From: a virus
Strand: one strand, 5' to 3'
Virus record (IMG/VR): IMGVR_UViG_3300010399_000031
Span: 124,001-188,000 of that record
Length of the DNA: 64,000 bases
The stretch's first letter is position 1. Every line of letters begins with the position of its first letter. The notes under the pieces are model-generated. The model did not search any database. It was not told where the DNA came from and was given only the letters and a program-made list of their open reading frames with translations. The position numbers and the translations under genes were made by a program. Positions 34,394 through 42,201 of the stretch are shown here, piece after piece.

Positions 34394-34957
34394 ATGAAAC
34401 CGAAGATCGCCGTCATCGAAGCTAAGCAATCTCGCGCTAAGCAATCGCTCAATTACATTCGGGGTTACACAGAAGAACCCAATGAAGGAGTGCGTAAAGC
34501 TGTTCGATGCTTTTTAGAGAAACAACAAATCCTTAAGCGACGTATTCTGTTAAACGATACGTGGCCCACAAAGACAACGATTCGCACCCCTTTTAAGGGG
34601 ATGTTTAATCTGAATCATCATTTTTACTACGGTACTGCCGAGAACTTCATTCGTTGGAAGGACTTCTGTAGTAAAGAAGAGCGCATCATCGGGGTGGCGT
34701 GTCACGATGAGTTGGATAACCTCATCTGGTATTCACCCCCGCCTGCAAGACATGGAAACCTGGTGGCAATCATCAACGAGTACACTAGCGATCGATGGCA
34801 TAAAGCCAAAATCGTGCAAGGCTTTCTCACCTCGCACGGGCGCTTTCTTAATCGAGAGCAAGCCTTGATCGTTGCACTGCTGCAAAACCAACTCATTAGA
34901 AAAACACCACCTGAGAATCGACTCTTTTCTGAAGACCTATTTGTAGGGTGCATTTGA
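34394..34957 (+). CDS. Hypothetical protein with conserved phage C-terminal domain (187 aa)
   Basis: The N-terminal half is basic and unrecognised. The C-terminal half (about 115-187) has the pattern P-P-P-A-R-H-G-N, V-Q-G-F-L-T-S-H-G-R-F-L-N-R-E-Q-A, and S-E-D-L-F, a layout that recurs in many uncharacterised phage proteins. The region upstream (about 165 bases) holds only the UUCG hairpin and AT-rich sequence. No biochemical role can be given. Confidence 0.7.
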   Translation: MKPKIAVIEAKQSRAKQSLNYIRGYTEEPNEGVRKAVRCFLEKQQILKRRILLNDTWPTKTTIRTPFKGMFNLNHHFYYGTAENFIRWKDFCSKEERIIGVACHDELDNLIWYSPPPARHGNLVAIINEYTSDRWHKAKIVQGFLTSHGRFLNREQALIVALLQNQLIRKTPPENRLFSEDLFVGCI

Positions 34958-35034
34958 GCCTCATGGAAATTGATAGGTGGTAATGGTGTGTATCGTTGCC
35001 ACCTATTTGAACCACCCCCCTATTGAGGACACTC

Positions 35035-35358
35035 ATGAGCACACCGATCAACAACGAGACACTGGATCAGATGTATCAGGATGCAACCGCCCAGTGTCAG
35101 GCGGTATGGAAGGCGATTGACAATGCGCGCAAAGCGGGTTGTCAGATCTACGTGGAGATTCACCCCGACCGCGTGATCGTGCAGTCGCTTAAAGCCATGC
35201 AGCGGGTGTGGATTGACGCTGCATCAGCGGTGGACTATTCCAGCTGGATTCCTTCGACCGTACCGAGTGAAGGGGAGATCGATCCCGATAGCGGTGGCAC
35301 GCCGTTGCAATTGAATTTGGCCCGACCACGGATTGTGCCGACGGTCAATGACGACTAG
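35035..35358 (+). CDS. Hypothetical protein (107 aa)
   Basis: Start set at the ATG after GAGGA; an in-frame TTG 12 bases earlier overlaps that ribosome site. Helical N-terminus, then strand-rich middle; GC-rich. It may be distantly related to the next two genes, which share a helix-then-A-G-F/C pattern (RKAGCQIYVEI, QSAGFAVDVF, KLAGFRIEASV). Confidence 0.68.
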   Translation: MSTPINNETLDQMYQDATAQCQAVWKAIDNARKAGCQIYVEIHPDRVIVQSLKAMQRVWIDAASAVDYSSWIPSTVPSEGEIDPDSGGTPLQLNLARPRIVPTVNDD

Positions 35359-35381
35359 CTTTTATGTACACGGAGTATTAG

Positions 35382-35738
35382 ATGACGACGGATAAAATCA
35401 CCGAGTTCGAAAAGATTGTAAAGCAGCAAAGCTTTGACCATTCGAATGATGTCTACAGAGCATTCGAAGTGTTACTGGAGAAAGCACAGAGTGCTGGATT
35501 TGCAGTCGATGTATTCGAAGATGCGGGTCAGACTTGTATTCGCGTGGTCAAACAAGGTGAAGTGCGCATCGCGGCTTCTTTGCCAGGTGTGACCAAGAGT
35601 TTACTTTTTGCACAACAGGTGGAAACGTACCTTAACAAACACATCGAAATTGCACGCCGACAAGGGTTCCCTATTACGTTTCGTGTTTTGGCCGATGGTA
35701 CAGCCGAAGCAGCAGTTTTGAAACTCGGATCAAATTAG
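35382..35738 (+). CDS. Hypothetical protein (118 aa)
   Basis: Unrecognised alpha/beta protein; GGAGTATTAG precedes the ATG. It contains two similar halves: AQSAGFAVDVFEDAGQTCIR and ARRQGFPITFRVLADGTAEA, each a helix followed by a strand pair, which suggests an internal duplication. Tandem terminators follow. Confidence 0.68.
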   Translation: MTTDKITEFEKIVKQQSFDHSNDVYRAFEVLLEKAQSAGFAVDVFEDAGQTCIRVVKQGEVRIAASLPGVTKSLLFAQQVETYLNKHIEIARRQGFPITFRVLADGTAEAAVLKLGSN

Positions 35739-35746
35739 GATGCTCC

Positions 35747-35805
35747 AATCCCCTACCTTGCATTGGGTCTCTTCTCATGCCTCGGAAAAAGGTAGGGGAT
35801 TTTTA
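35747..35805 (+). terminator. Intrinsic terminator, 13-bp stem with long loop (tandem 1)
   Basis: AATCCCCTACCTT pairs with AAGGTAGGGGATT across a 29-base loop, followed by TTTT. Confidence 0.8.
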
Positions 35806-35807
35806 GA

Positions 35808-35836
35808 GGGAGAGCTTCGGCTCTCCCTTATTTTTT
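35808..35836 (+). terminator. UUCG-tetraloop terminator, copy 2 (tandem 2)
   Basis: Same GGGAGAGC-TTCG-GCTCTCCC core as the copy near 34.2 kb, here with a good U run (TTATTTTTT). Confidence 0.9.
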
Positions 35837-35861
35837 CTCAATTAGAGTAAAAGGATAAAAC

Positions 35862-36596
35862 ATGAACGACATGAAAGTGCGTGAAATCGCTAAGAAGAAC
35901 TTCGAAGATGCTTTGAAGATGCTTCAAGAACAAGCCAAGCTCGCTGGCTTTCGTATCGAAGCGAGTGTGAACGACCCGATGGAAGACGCGGTTGCCGATG
36001 GCCCGATGCTCATCGACGCCAAAGCGATCTTACTTGACACCTTGCATGGCAACGTCATGTTGGCTCATTCGCTTGGCTATAACGTACGGGTCGATCATCG
36101 AATCGACCCTCTCTCACCGAGAGACCCGATCATCGGGATCGATGTGTGGGCCAAGCGTAACGAAGACGGTGGTTACGATGAAGATGTTCAAGAAGAAAAA
36201 GTGGTGAAGCCTGCCGTCCTCCCGATCGAGAACTACATGCCGGAGCGAGCCATCACGGAAGGTTTCCAGAAGATGAACTACGCTATTTCGGATTCCACCG
36301 ATACACAGGCGTTTTATCCGGCATGGCAGTTTGTCGATCCGGTTCCGAATCTGATCCCGGAAGTCATGAAGGTCTTCGCAAGTAACGAACATTACAAGTC
36401 TCGGATGCATGCTTTTTTCGTGACACAACTCGATCAACTGAACGAACTCAGTCCGGCTGAAGTTTTAGCGGGTATGGTATTCGCAACCCGTAAAGATATT
36501 CATTCTTCCCAGCAACGCTTCCTCGACTACCCGGTGGACACGCGTCTAAAGATAGTGATGCATCAGGCGAGGATGTTTGTCAATCCCGAGATGTGA
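35862..36596 (+). CDS. Hypothetical protein (244 aa)
   Basis: Unrecognised. The N-terminal half resembles the two preceding small genes in its helix plus A-G-F-R-I-E strand; the C-terminal half (about 125-244) is helical with conserved-looking aromatic residues. AAAGGATAAAAC precedes the ATG. It is codon-adapted, as if well expressed. The next gene begins 9 bases after its stop. Confidence 0.7.
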   Translation: MNDMKVREIAKKNFEDALKMLQEQAKLAGFRIEASVNDPMEDAVADGPMLIDAKAILLDTLHGNVMLAHSLGYNVRVDHRIDPLSPRDPIIGIDVWAKRNEDGGYDEDVQEEKVVKPAVLPIENYMPERAITEGFQKMNYAISDSTDTQAFYPAWQFVDPVPNLIPEVMKVFASNEHYKSRMHAFFVTQLDQLNELSPAEVLAGMVFATRKDIHSSQQRFLDYPVDTRLKIVMHQARMFVNPEM

Positions 36597-36605
36597 GGAG
36601 AAGCG

Positions 36606-36794
36606 ATGCACTACCAAGATTCAGCCTACTTGATGGGAGCGAAAGCATTTCTAGAGGGTATTCCTAAGGCGGAGAACCCTTTTCCGCACACCAGCACAGT
36701 CTATTTACATTGGTCTTTAGGTTGGTGTGCGGCCAGGCGCTATCACAACCGATACGCGAATAGGTCGAATCAATGTTCCCACAATTCACTTTAG
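36606..36794 (+). CDS. RMF/CrpP-like small protein (62 aa)
   Basis: The pattern A-Y-L-M-G-A-K-A-F-L-E-G...N-P-F-P...H-W-S-L-G-W-C-A-A-R-R matches the RMF/CrpP family layout (helix with G, then N/C-P-F/Y, then W-x-x-G-W). RMF binds ribosomes and makes them dormant; phage and plasmid relatives exist and their roles are unsettled. Interaction with ribosomes is therefore a hypothesis. AGGAGAAGCG precedes the ATG. It sits directly before the NADAR gene. Confidence 0.55.
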   Translation: MHYQDSAYLMGAKAFLEGIPKAENPFPHTSTVYLHWSLGWCAARRYHNRYANRSNQCSHNSL

Positions 36795-36803
36795 GAGAAA
36801 CGC

Positions 36804-37337
36804 ATGCGTGTGGTCGGGAACGTCACAGCCTACTACTCCAAGCATGATTTTCCTAGTCATCATTTTCTGTGTGACTTTACCGTTCGAGGAGTGCACTTCA
36901 CCTCGATGGAGCAGATGATGATGTATAGCAAAGCGATGCTCTTTAAGGATAAGAAAAACGCTAAGCGCATCTTGGAGACAAACATCTGTCAAGCCCAGAA
37001 AATGATTGGCCGAGACGTCACTCCCTTTGTTCAACAAGAGTGGGATGAAAAGTGTGAGAACATCGTCTACATCGGTAACAAAGAGAAGTATCGGCAAAAT
37101 CCGACGCTGCTTAAGTTACTGATGATGACAGGTGAGACCATCTTAGCGGAGGCTACTAAGAGGGATTTGATCTGGGGATGTGGGGTCGATGAAGATGATG
37201 ATCGAGTCGCAGACCCATCACTTTGGACTGGGCAAAACAAACACGGTAAAGTCCAAATGCGAGTGCGTGAATACTTCCAGAACCACCCAGAGTTTGTTTT
37301 ACCGACCAAAACACTTGCCACATTCACCGGGGATTAG
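36804..37337 (+). CDS. NADAR-domain protein (YbiA-like, 177 aa)
   Basis: Clear NADAR fold: FLCDFTVRGVHFTSMEQMMM (Glu36 is the expected catalytic residue), a middle K-M-I-G-R-D segment, ILAEATKRDLIWGCGV (about 113-128) and WTGQNKHGK (141-149). NADAR proteins hydrolyse N-glycosidic bonds in ADP-ribose-linked molecules; some remove ADP-ribose from guanine in DNA. In a phage this could reverse DarT-type DNA ADP-ribosylation or alter NAD metabolism during defence. All key motifs are present. Ribosome site AGGAGAAACGC. Confidence 0.9.
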   Translation: MRVVGNVTAYYSKHDFPSHHFLCDFTVRGVHFTSMEQMMMYSKAMLFKDKKNAKRILETNICQAQKMIGRDVTPFVQQEWDEKCENIVYIGNKEKYRQNPTLLKLLMMTGETILAEATKRDLIWGCGVDEDDDRVADPSLWTGQNKHGKVQMRVREYFQNHPEFVLPTKTLATFTGD

Positions 37338-37363
37338 GCAAGTTCATTTCAGAAGAAAAAACC

Positions 37364-37684
37364 ATGATCAGACCGTATGAAGTGGTCGAACAGTATTTGA
37401 CCAAGGTCTTCCCTAATCAACCAAGCTGCTCAGAGATTGCATCCAGTTTGGGCCGGGAGACCAAATGGGTTAGCATGCAACTTTTCGTGCTAAAGAAAAC
37501 GGGAGTGGCGCGGGTGAAGGGGCGTGCGCAATGGGCGAAGTGGAGATTGACGGGTCGCAACTACGAAGACAAAGATGCGTTTAATAAATCCAACTGCGAC
37601 GACCCTTCTGGTCCGTACGCTATTTTATCGGCCATGCAAACGGTGGCGCGTGATCGCTTACTGAACGGAACGTACCATGACTGA
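37364..37684 (+). CDS. Putative winged-helix protein (106 aa)
   Basis: Residues about 5-62 read as a winged helix: EVVEQYLTKVF, CSEIASSLGRETKWVSMQLF (helix-turn-helix), then VARVKGRAQWAKWRL as the wing. The rest is a short tail without features. A DNA-binding role is likely; targets are unknown. It overlaps the next gene by 8 bases. Confidence 0.65.
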   Translation: MIRPYEVVEQYLTKVFPNQPSCSEIASSLGRETKWVSMQLFVLKKTGVARVKGRAQWAKWRLTGRNYEDKDAFNKSNCDDPSGPYAILSAMQTVARDRLLNGTYHD

Positions 37685-38480
37685 AGAGACAAAACCAACG
37701 CGTCTTTATTGCAAGGGCTGTGCGACGATGCGTAAAGTCACCCCTTGCTTTAAATGCGGTAGCGAGTGCATCATTCCATGCGATGAGTGGGAGGAGCCCG
37801 CGCTGCCGGATGTAGAGATGATTCGCGCCGCAGCCAAAGAAATTGGCTACGCGCTTGCAGTGCATGGTTCACTTGAACGCGACTTGGATGTAGTAGCCAT
37901 CCCCTGGACACAAGAGGCGCTTAAGTACAACTATCGCGAGGTGATGGAGCATATCGCCAAAGCGATTAATGGGCGAATGATCGATGCGGAGTATAAACCC
38001 TTCGGTCGACGCGCCACCACTATCCAAGTGCACGGATGGTACAAAGATGTTGATCTATCGGTGTGTCCGATGGTGATCGATGAGAGGGCAAAGACACCGG
38101 GTAAGATCGAGCGGCTTTTCGAAGGCTTTCAGCGTCAAGTGATTTATTGGTTCACGACGTGCTTTTCGAAAGACGATCTCGACGATGGCGAGGAGCGCGG
38201 ACTAAGATTTGCCGAGGAAGCGATTGAGGCTTCTCAAGCAGGAGACGTCCCAGAAGAGAAGATGCACGAACTCGTACGACACGTCTACAGTCGCCCCAAG
38301 GGAGAGTTCAAACAAGAAGTCGGCGGGGTACTCACAACCCTAGCAGTGTGGTGTACCAATAAAAAGGTTGACCTTATCGAGTGCGGGTTCGATGAATTGG
38401 TCCGTATCTGGACTAAGATCCCGCTTATTCGAGAAAAACAAAAAGCCAAGATTCACGCAAGTAAAGAGGAATCCAAATGA
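37677..38480 (+). CDS. Zinc-ribbon / nucleotidyltransferase-like / MazG-like fusion (267 aa)
   Basis: Three parts. A zinc ribbon with C12-x2-C15 and C24-x2-C27. A middle region (about 48-155) with IRAAAKEIGYALAVHGSLER-type and DLDVVAIPWT segments, typical of phage nucleotidyltransferase-like domains with G-S-x-x-R-D-x-D. A C-terminal MazG-like helical domain (about 178-262): ERGLRFAEEAIEASQAGD, K-Q-E-V-G-G-V-L-T-T-L-A, and ELVRIWTKIPLIREKQ, the usual E-E-x-x-E and R-x-K-Q signature of NTP pyrophosphohydrolases. Such domains can remove abnormal nucleotides or blunt host alarmone responses. The GXD catalytic motif is not strictly conserved, so transferase activity is uncertain. Confidence 0.78.
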   Translation: MTEETKPTRLYCKGCATMRKVTPCFKCGSECIIPCDEWEEPALPDVEMIRAAAKEIGYALAVHGSLERDLDVVAIPWTQEALKYNYREVMEHIAKAINGRMIDAEYKPFGRRATTIQVHGWYKDVDLSVCPMVIDERAKTPGKIERLFEGFQRQVIYWFTTCFSKDDLDDGEERGLRFAEEAIEASQAGDVPEEKMHELVRHVYSRPKGEFKQEVGGVLTTLAVWCTNKKVDLIECGFDELVRIWTKIPLIREKQKAKIHASKEESK

Positions 38481-39454
38481 ACGAACAGTATTTGATTTGC
38501 TTTCACACTTCATGCATCGACGGATTTGCATCGGCGTGGTGTGTCTATGATGCACTGAATAAGGAAGGAGTAAAAGACGAGGACATGGAGTTCATCCCGT
38601 GCGACTATGGCGACCCCATCCCCGATATGACGGGTAAGGTTGTCTACATTGCCGACTTCTCCTGGTACGACGTGGATGCGTTGTTGACTGAAGTGACCAA
38701 AGCCGAACGGGTGGTCATGATCGATCACCATATCGGTGCACAAAAGGTATGGGCAGAAGTCAAACTTCCGAAGAACATGCTTTACGTTTATTCAGATAAA
38801 GAATCAGGAATTGGCTTGACGTGGGATTATTTCCATTCTGGTCAACCCATGCCGCTTATTCTTTCCCACATCCAGGACCGAGATTTGTGGAAGTGGAGTA
38901 TCACTGGTTCACCCCAGGTACATGCAGTGCTCAAATCCGAAGGTTTTATGTCTCGCGAGAAGGATCAAAGAAAACTGCGAGAAAAGTTCCTCCGATTCTC
39001 AAAGTATGCATTCATGTGGAAAGACGAGGAAATCACGAGACTACTTGCTTTCGGTGTGGTGATCGAACGCGCGGAATCGGCTTTAATCGATTTGATTTTG
39101 GAGCGAACTTCAACTTTCGTGGATTTTCCGACGTATAAGGATGATCCCAATCACCCTGGCAATTATCTCCTCGATGCAACTTATCGAGTCCCGGTTGCAG
39201 AGGTACCGTACGACCTCGCATCAGAAGCAGGAGATAAACTTAACCAAGGCTATCCGTTCTCTGTAACTTATGAGACCCAGTGGGCATTGGGTCGGCGTAA
39301 GTTCTCGATTCGCAGTAATAAGGAGACAGGGATCGATGTGGTTGAGATTGCAAAACAACAAGGTGGCGCCGGCCACAAGCATGCCGCTGGGTGGATCGAA
39401 CCGATTATCGGGTCCGATGACTTCCCGTGGAACTTCGTCAAAAAATTCACCTAA
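38477..39454 (+). CDS. DHH-superfamily phosphoesterase (325 aa)
   Basis: Motifs in order: HTSCIDGFASAW (10-21; D-G-x-x-S/A type first motif), ADFSW (59-63), IDHH (82-85), Q-D-R-D-L-W, and GGAGHKHAAG (296-305) in the DHHA1 domain. This is the set of NrnB/oligoribonuclease-type DHH enzymes that degrade short RNAs or cyclic dinucleotide products. In a phage it could recycle nucleotides or remove defence signals; the substrate cannot be told from sequence. It overlaps the previous gene by 4 bases (ATGA). Confidence 0.9.
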   Translation: MNEQYLICFHTSCIDGFASAWCVYDALNKEGVKDEDMEFIPCDYGDPIPDMTGKVVYIADFSWYDVDALLTEVTKAERVVMIDHHIGAQKVWAEVKLPKNMLYVYSDKESGIGLTWDYFHSGQPMPLILSHIQDRDLWKWSITGSPQVHAVLKSEGFMSREKDQRKLREKFLRFSKYAFMWKDEEITRLLAFGVVIERAESALIDLILERTSTFVDFPTYKDDPNHPGNYLLDATYRVPVAEVPYDLASEAGDKLNQGYPFSVTYETQWALGRRKFSIRSNKETGIDVVEIAKQQGGAGHKHAAGWIEPIIGSDDFPWNFVKKFT

Positions 39455-39548
39455 GTGTTGCCAGTCTTGTGGGTATTGGGTCTTAAGAGGTGAGGAGTAC
39501 TGTGGAAGATGTGGTCGTCCTTTTCCACTAGGTCATCGCCACGAATAA
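39417..39548 (+). CDS. Possible small zinc-ribbon protein (43 aa), overlapping
   Basis: A frame overlapping the end of the DHH gene reads MTSRGTSS... then CCQSCG, 12 residues, and YCGRCGRPFPLGHRHE. The C-x2-C...C-x2-C ribbon is well formed and lies mostly in the otherwise empty gap before a terminator. The ribosome site is poor, so expression is uncertain. Confidence 0.4.
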   Translation: MTSRGTSSKNSPKCCQSCGYWVLRGEEYCGRCGRPFPLGHRHE

Positions 39549-39552
39549 AATC

Positions 39553-39577
39553 GGGGAGCCACTGGCTCCCCCCTTTA
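39553..39577 (+). terminator. Intrinsic terminator
   Basis: GGGGAGCC / GGCTCCCC stem with a 3-base loop, followed by CCTTTATAT. Confidence 0.75.
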
Positions 39578-39591
39578 TATCGGCGCATTTT

Positions 39592-40332
39592 ATGACCAAC
39601 CCTTTTGGATATAAAATGAATCCATTAAGCGTGCTGGCCGCCGCCCAGCGTTGTAATGCGGCGTATGTCATGGACAAATCAGCAGTCGCCCAAGCATTCG
39701 CTGCACTTGGGATGATTTTTGTTGACCAGTACCGGAACGCCACGCATCAAGCGGTCTATTCCAAAGACCAACATGGATATCACTATCTGAGTATCTCGGG
39801 TACCCGTTTCTTTGAAGGGGATAATCTGGATTTGCTCGATGATATCTGGCTTGCTCCAGTGAAAGTGCAACGTGGTGGAGAAGTGGCTAGTGGCGTCTAT
39901 AGCGGAATGGATGATTTGTGGATGTGGATGAAATCCCACCTACCCACTAGTGCGACATTGAACATTGAAGGTCATTCGCTTGGTGCAGAGCGCGCGTTGC
40001 TCGCTCCTCTTTTTTTGCCCAAAGAGCAAATCGGAGACCTGCATGCGTTTGAAGCGCCGCAGACCGCCACGCAAGAATTCTGGGATGCTTATCGGGAAGA
40101 ACTCTCACGCGCGGTCCATACCGTCTGCGGGGCGGATATCTTCTATAATTGGCCGCCTAAACAAGGATACACCCACGATGCGCAGAGTGACGTGTTGTGG
40201 TTAAAAGCGAATTCTATTGAAGTCATCAGACCATCACAGTGGCCAATTGGAGCTAATGAAGGTGATCACGCCATTGAAAGGGTAATCGCATACATCCAAG
40301 CTGCAATCGTTAACGGCTACTTCCCGCACTGA
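39592..40332 (+). CDS. Lipase-like alpha/beta hydrolase (246 aa)
   Basis: Class 3 lipase pattern: an ISGT oxyanion segment (68-71), then LNIEGHSLGAERALL with nucleophile Ser129 in G-H-S-L-G, and a C-terminal G-D-H-A-I-E-R region that could supply the His. No signal peptide. The start could also be the ATG at codon 9, since neither has a strong ribosome site. It is followed 8 bases later by a virion-like gene, so the enzyme may act on host envelope lipids as part of the particle or at lysis (inference). Confidence 0.8.
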   Translation: MTNPFGYKMNPLSVLAAAQRCNAAYVMDKSAVAQAFAALGMIFVDQYRNATHQAVYSKDQHGYHYLSISGTRFFEGDNLDLLDDIWLAPVKVQRGGEVASGVYSGMDDLWMWMKSHLPTSATLNIEGHSLGAERALLAPLFLPKEQIGDLHAFEAPQTATQEFWDAYREELSRAVHTVCGADIFYNWPPKQGYTHDAQSDVLWLKANSIEVIRPSQWPIGANEGDHAIERVIAYIQAAIVNGYFPH

Positions 40333-40340
40333 GGTAAGAC

Positions 40341-41237
40341 ATGAGTAATACTGTTCAAGCTGCATTCACCGCCGTCAATAACGCTATCGGAGATACGAGT
40401 ACTGCCGTTACTGGAAAGATTCAAACGCTTGATGCGGAGGTCTCTCCACTTACCACTGTTCCATCTGCACTTGCCGCCAGTCGGTTTTATAACGGTCTGA
40501 AGATTTCCTGCACTACCGCGAACGCAGTTTCATTGACCATTGCCGCTAAGGGACTTTTACTCTCTGATGGTTCGGGCCATTACGAATTGTGTCAAAGTTT
40601 CTTAGGGGGTGCAAACCTAGGGATTGTTGGTGCTAATGGGTTGGATACCGGGGTACTTGCTGCCAATACGTTGTATGCACTCTGGGTAGTCGGAGATGGT
40701 AACAATAACTTCGACTCCCTCTTATCTTTGAGTGCGACTGCACCGGTAATGCCCAGTGGGTTTTCGTATAAAATTCGTGTTGGTTGGTTCAAAACTGATG
40801 CGAATAAGAATATCATGCCGTTTATTCAAAATGGCGCAGATTTCCATTTCACCCCTATTGCAGGTAGTGGTCTAACGGCTATCCCGCAGGTGGGCACCGG
40901 TGAAGCGGGTGACGTAACTGTTCCGACGTGGGTACCGATTGACCTCACGCCGTGGGTGCCGAGTACTGCTGTTGCCGTTACACTACAAGTCAGAGGGTTG
41001 GGTAACGCAGTGGTGATGGCGGCACCCAATAATGGTTACGGTGCCTACAACGATGCCGTCAATCCCCCGCCAGTAAGTTACATCGGACAGGGAAGTTATC
41101 AAGTAGGGTTGGAAAAGCTCCCGCTCGAATCCATGTCGATTTACTGGGCAAGTAATGCCGGTAACCCACCTCTCGCTTCCAACACTACTGGACCATTCGG
41201 AAGTCTGGGGGTATTTGGCTGGACCGATAGTCTCTAA
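40341..41237 (+). CDS. Putative tail fibre or virion surface protein (298 aa)
   Basis: Ser/Thr/Ala/Gly-rich with beta-strand periodicity: a helical N-terminal segment with T-A-V-T-G-K (1-35), then a region LLLSDGSGHYELC, LWVVGDGNNNFDS and a C-terminal strand-rich part. This composition is typical of phage tail fibre or decoration proteins. It has no paralogy to families A or B that I can see. GAGGTAAGAC gives the ribosome site. Confidence 0.65.
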   Translation: MSNTVQAAFTAVNNAIGDTSTAVTGKIQTLDAEVSPLTTVPSALAASRFYNGLKISCTTANAVSLTIAAKGLLLSDGSGHYELCQSFLGGANLGIVGANGLDTGVLAANTLYALWVVGDGNNNFDSLLSLSATAPVMPSGFSYKIRVGWFKTDANKNIMPFIQNGADFHFTPIAGSGLTAIPQVGTGEAGDVTVPTWVPIDLTPWVPSTAVAVTLQVRGLGNAVVMAAPNNGYGAYNDAVNPPPVSYIGQGSYQVGLEKLPLESMSIYWASNAGNPPLASNTTGPFGSLGVFGWTDSL

Positions 41238-41318
41238 AAGCTTTTAAATTTCTACGCTCGCAGTGGATGCTGTAGTGAGGAAAAACAGGCTGTGGATAAA
41301 ACCACAGACGCTTTTGAG

Positions 41319-41342
41319 CCCTCCCTACGGGGAGGGTTTTTT
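41319..41342 (+). terminator. Intrinsic terminator
   Basis: CCCTCCC / GGGAGGG 7-bp stem with TACG loop, followed by TTTTTT. Its place inside a longer open frame beginning at 41292 argues that the next gene starts later. Confidence 0.88.
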
Positions 41343-41360
41343 ATTCCGTTGAGTGTTCAA

Positions 41361-41780
41361 ATGGTCATTCAAACTGTACCCGATTACGTGATTTTAGAGG
41401 TACCGTCTTTGGTTAAAGTGCGTGAGACGTTATACCGCTCTTACGAACATTTACCCGAGGCGTTGCCCGAAGGCCACATCGAGGAGGAGATAAATGACTC
41501 CATCACAGACATCGTCTCTTCTCTGGAAGAAAGAGACGTAGCGCAAGAAAATCTTCAGCACATGTGCGAAGCGCAGTGCATGCACGATGTGGAGTTTGAC
41601 CAAGGGCAATTTAAATACGCGCAGTGCTTGTTTGATTTTGGTCAAGAATTACTCACTCAGTTTCATCAGTTTAGAATGTACTACGGGGAAGAGTACTTAC
41701 CTTTCTTTTATAAGGAAAGTCTCAGTCATGATTGCATCATCTTGCAGCGCATCGGATACAGCGAACAAAGTGCACAGTGA
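41361..41780 (+). CDS. Family C hypothetical protein 1 (139 aa)
   Basis: Start set after the terminator at MVIQTVPDYVILEV. It is paralogous to the next gene and to one at 51.1 kb: shared P-D-Y-V/A-L/I-E opening, acidic helical middle and a C-terminal strand (CIILQRIGY vs VVLTKRRF). Strongly acidic. No function recognised. It overlaps the next start by 53 bases. Confidence 0.68.
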   Translation: MVIQTVPDYVILEVPSLVKVRETLYRSYEHLPEALPEGHIEEEINDSITDIVSSLEERDVAQENLQHMCEAQCMHDVEFDQGQFKYAQCLFDFGQELLTQFHQFRMYYGEEYLPFFYKESLSHDCIILQRIGYSEQSAQ

Positions 41781-42174
41781 GTGGGAGTTTTACCAGCAGT
41801 TACCCGATTATGCACTTATCGAGATCACACCTGAGTTGCGTTTTCACTACGAGCAAAAATCTTGGTTGTTAAGGAGTGAATACGGGTTTGTTTTTGAAGA
41901 CCTCATTGACGATTGCTTGGCAAGAAGTCTGGTTAAAGAGAACGCAGAAGAAGAGCTTGAAAGTTGGTTTGATGATATCTGCGAAGAACTCTCCGCAAGC
42001 GATTGGATGAACGATAACTCGTTAGAATATCTGAATGCCATTGGAATGCTCTTCACCCATCTTCGTGAACAGATCAACCCCCTTTACACACCCACAGGGT
42101 ATCATCACTACGAATTCACCGGTTGGCTCGATAAACATACGGTGGTATTGACAAAAAGAAGATTTGTAGAGTAA
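41728..42174 (+). CDS. Family C hypothetical protein 2 (148 aa)
   Basis: Start set at MIASSCSASD after AAGGAAAG. Paralog of the preceding gene: QLPDYALIEITPEL opening, acidic middle, closing THVVLT-like strand (HTVVLTKRRF). The overlap with its paralog indicates local duplication followed by compaction. Function unknown. Confidence 0.68.
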   Translation: MIASSCSASDTANKVHSEWEFYQQLPDYALIEITPELRFHYEQKSWLLRSEYGFVFEDLIDDCLARSLVKENAEEELESWFDDICEELSASDWMNDNSLEYLNAIGMLFTHLREQINPLYTPTGYHHYEFTGWLDKHTVVLTKRRFVE

Positions 42175-42201
42175 AGGTGGTAGGGAGGTAAGAAACTGGA
42201 T

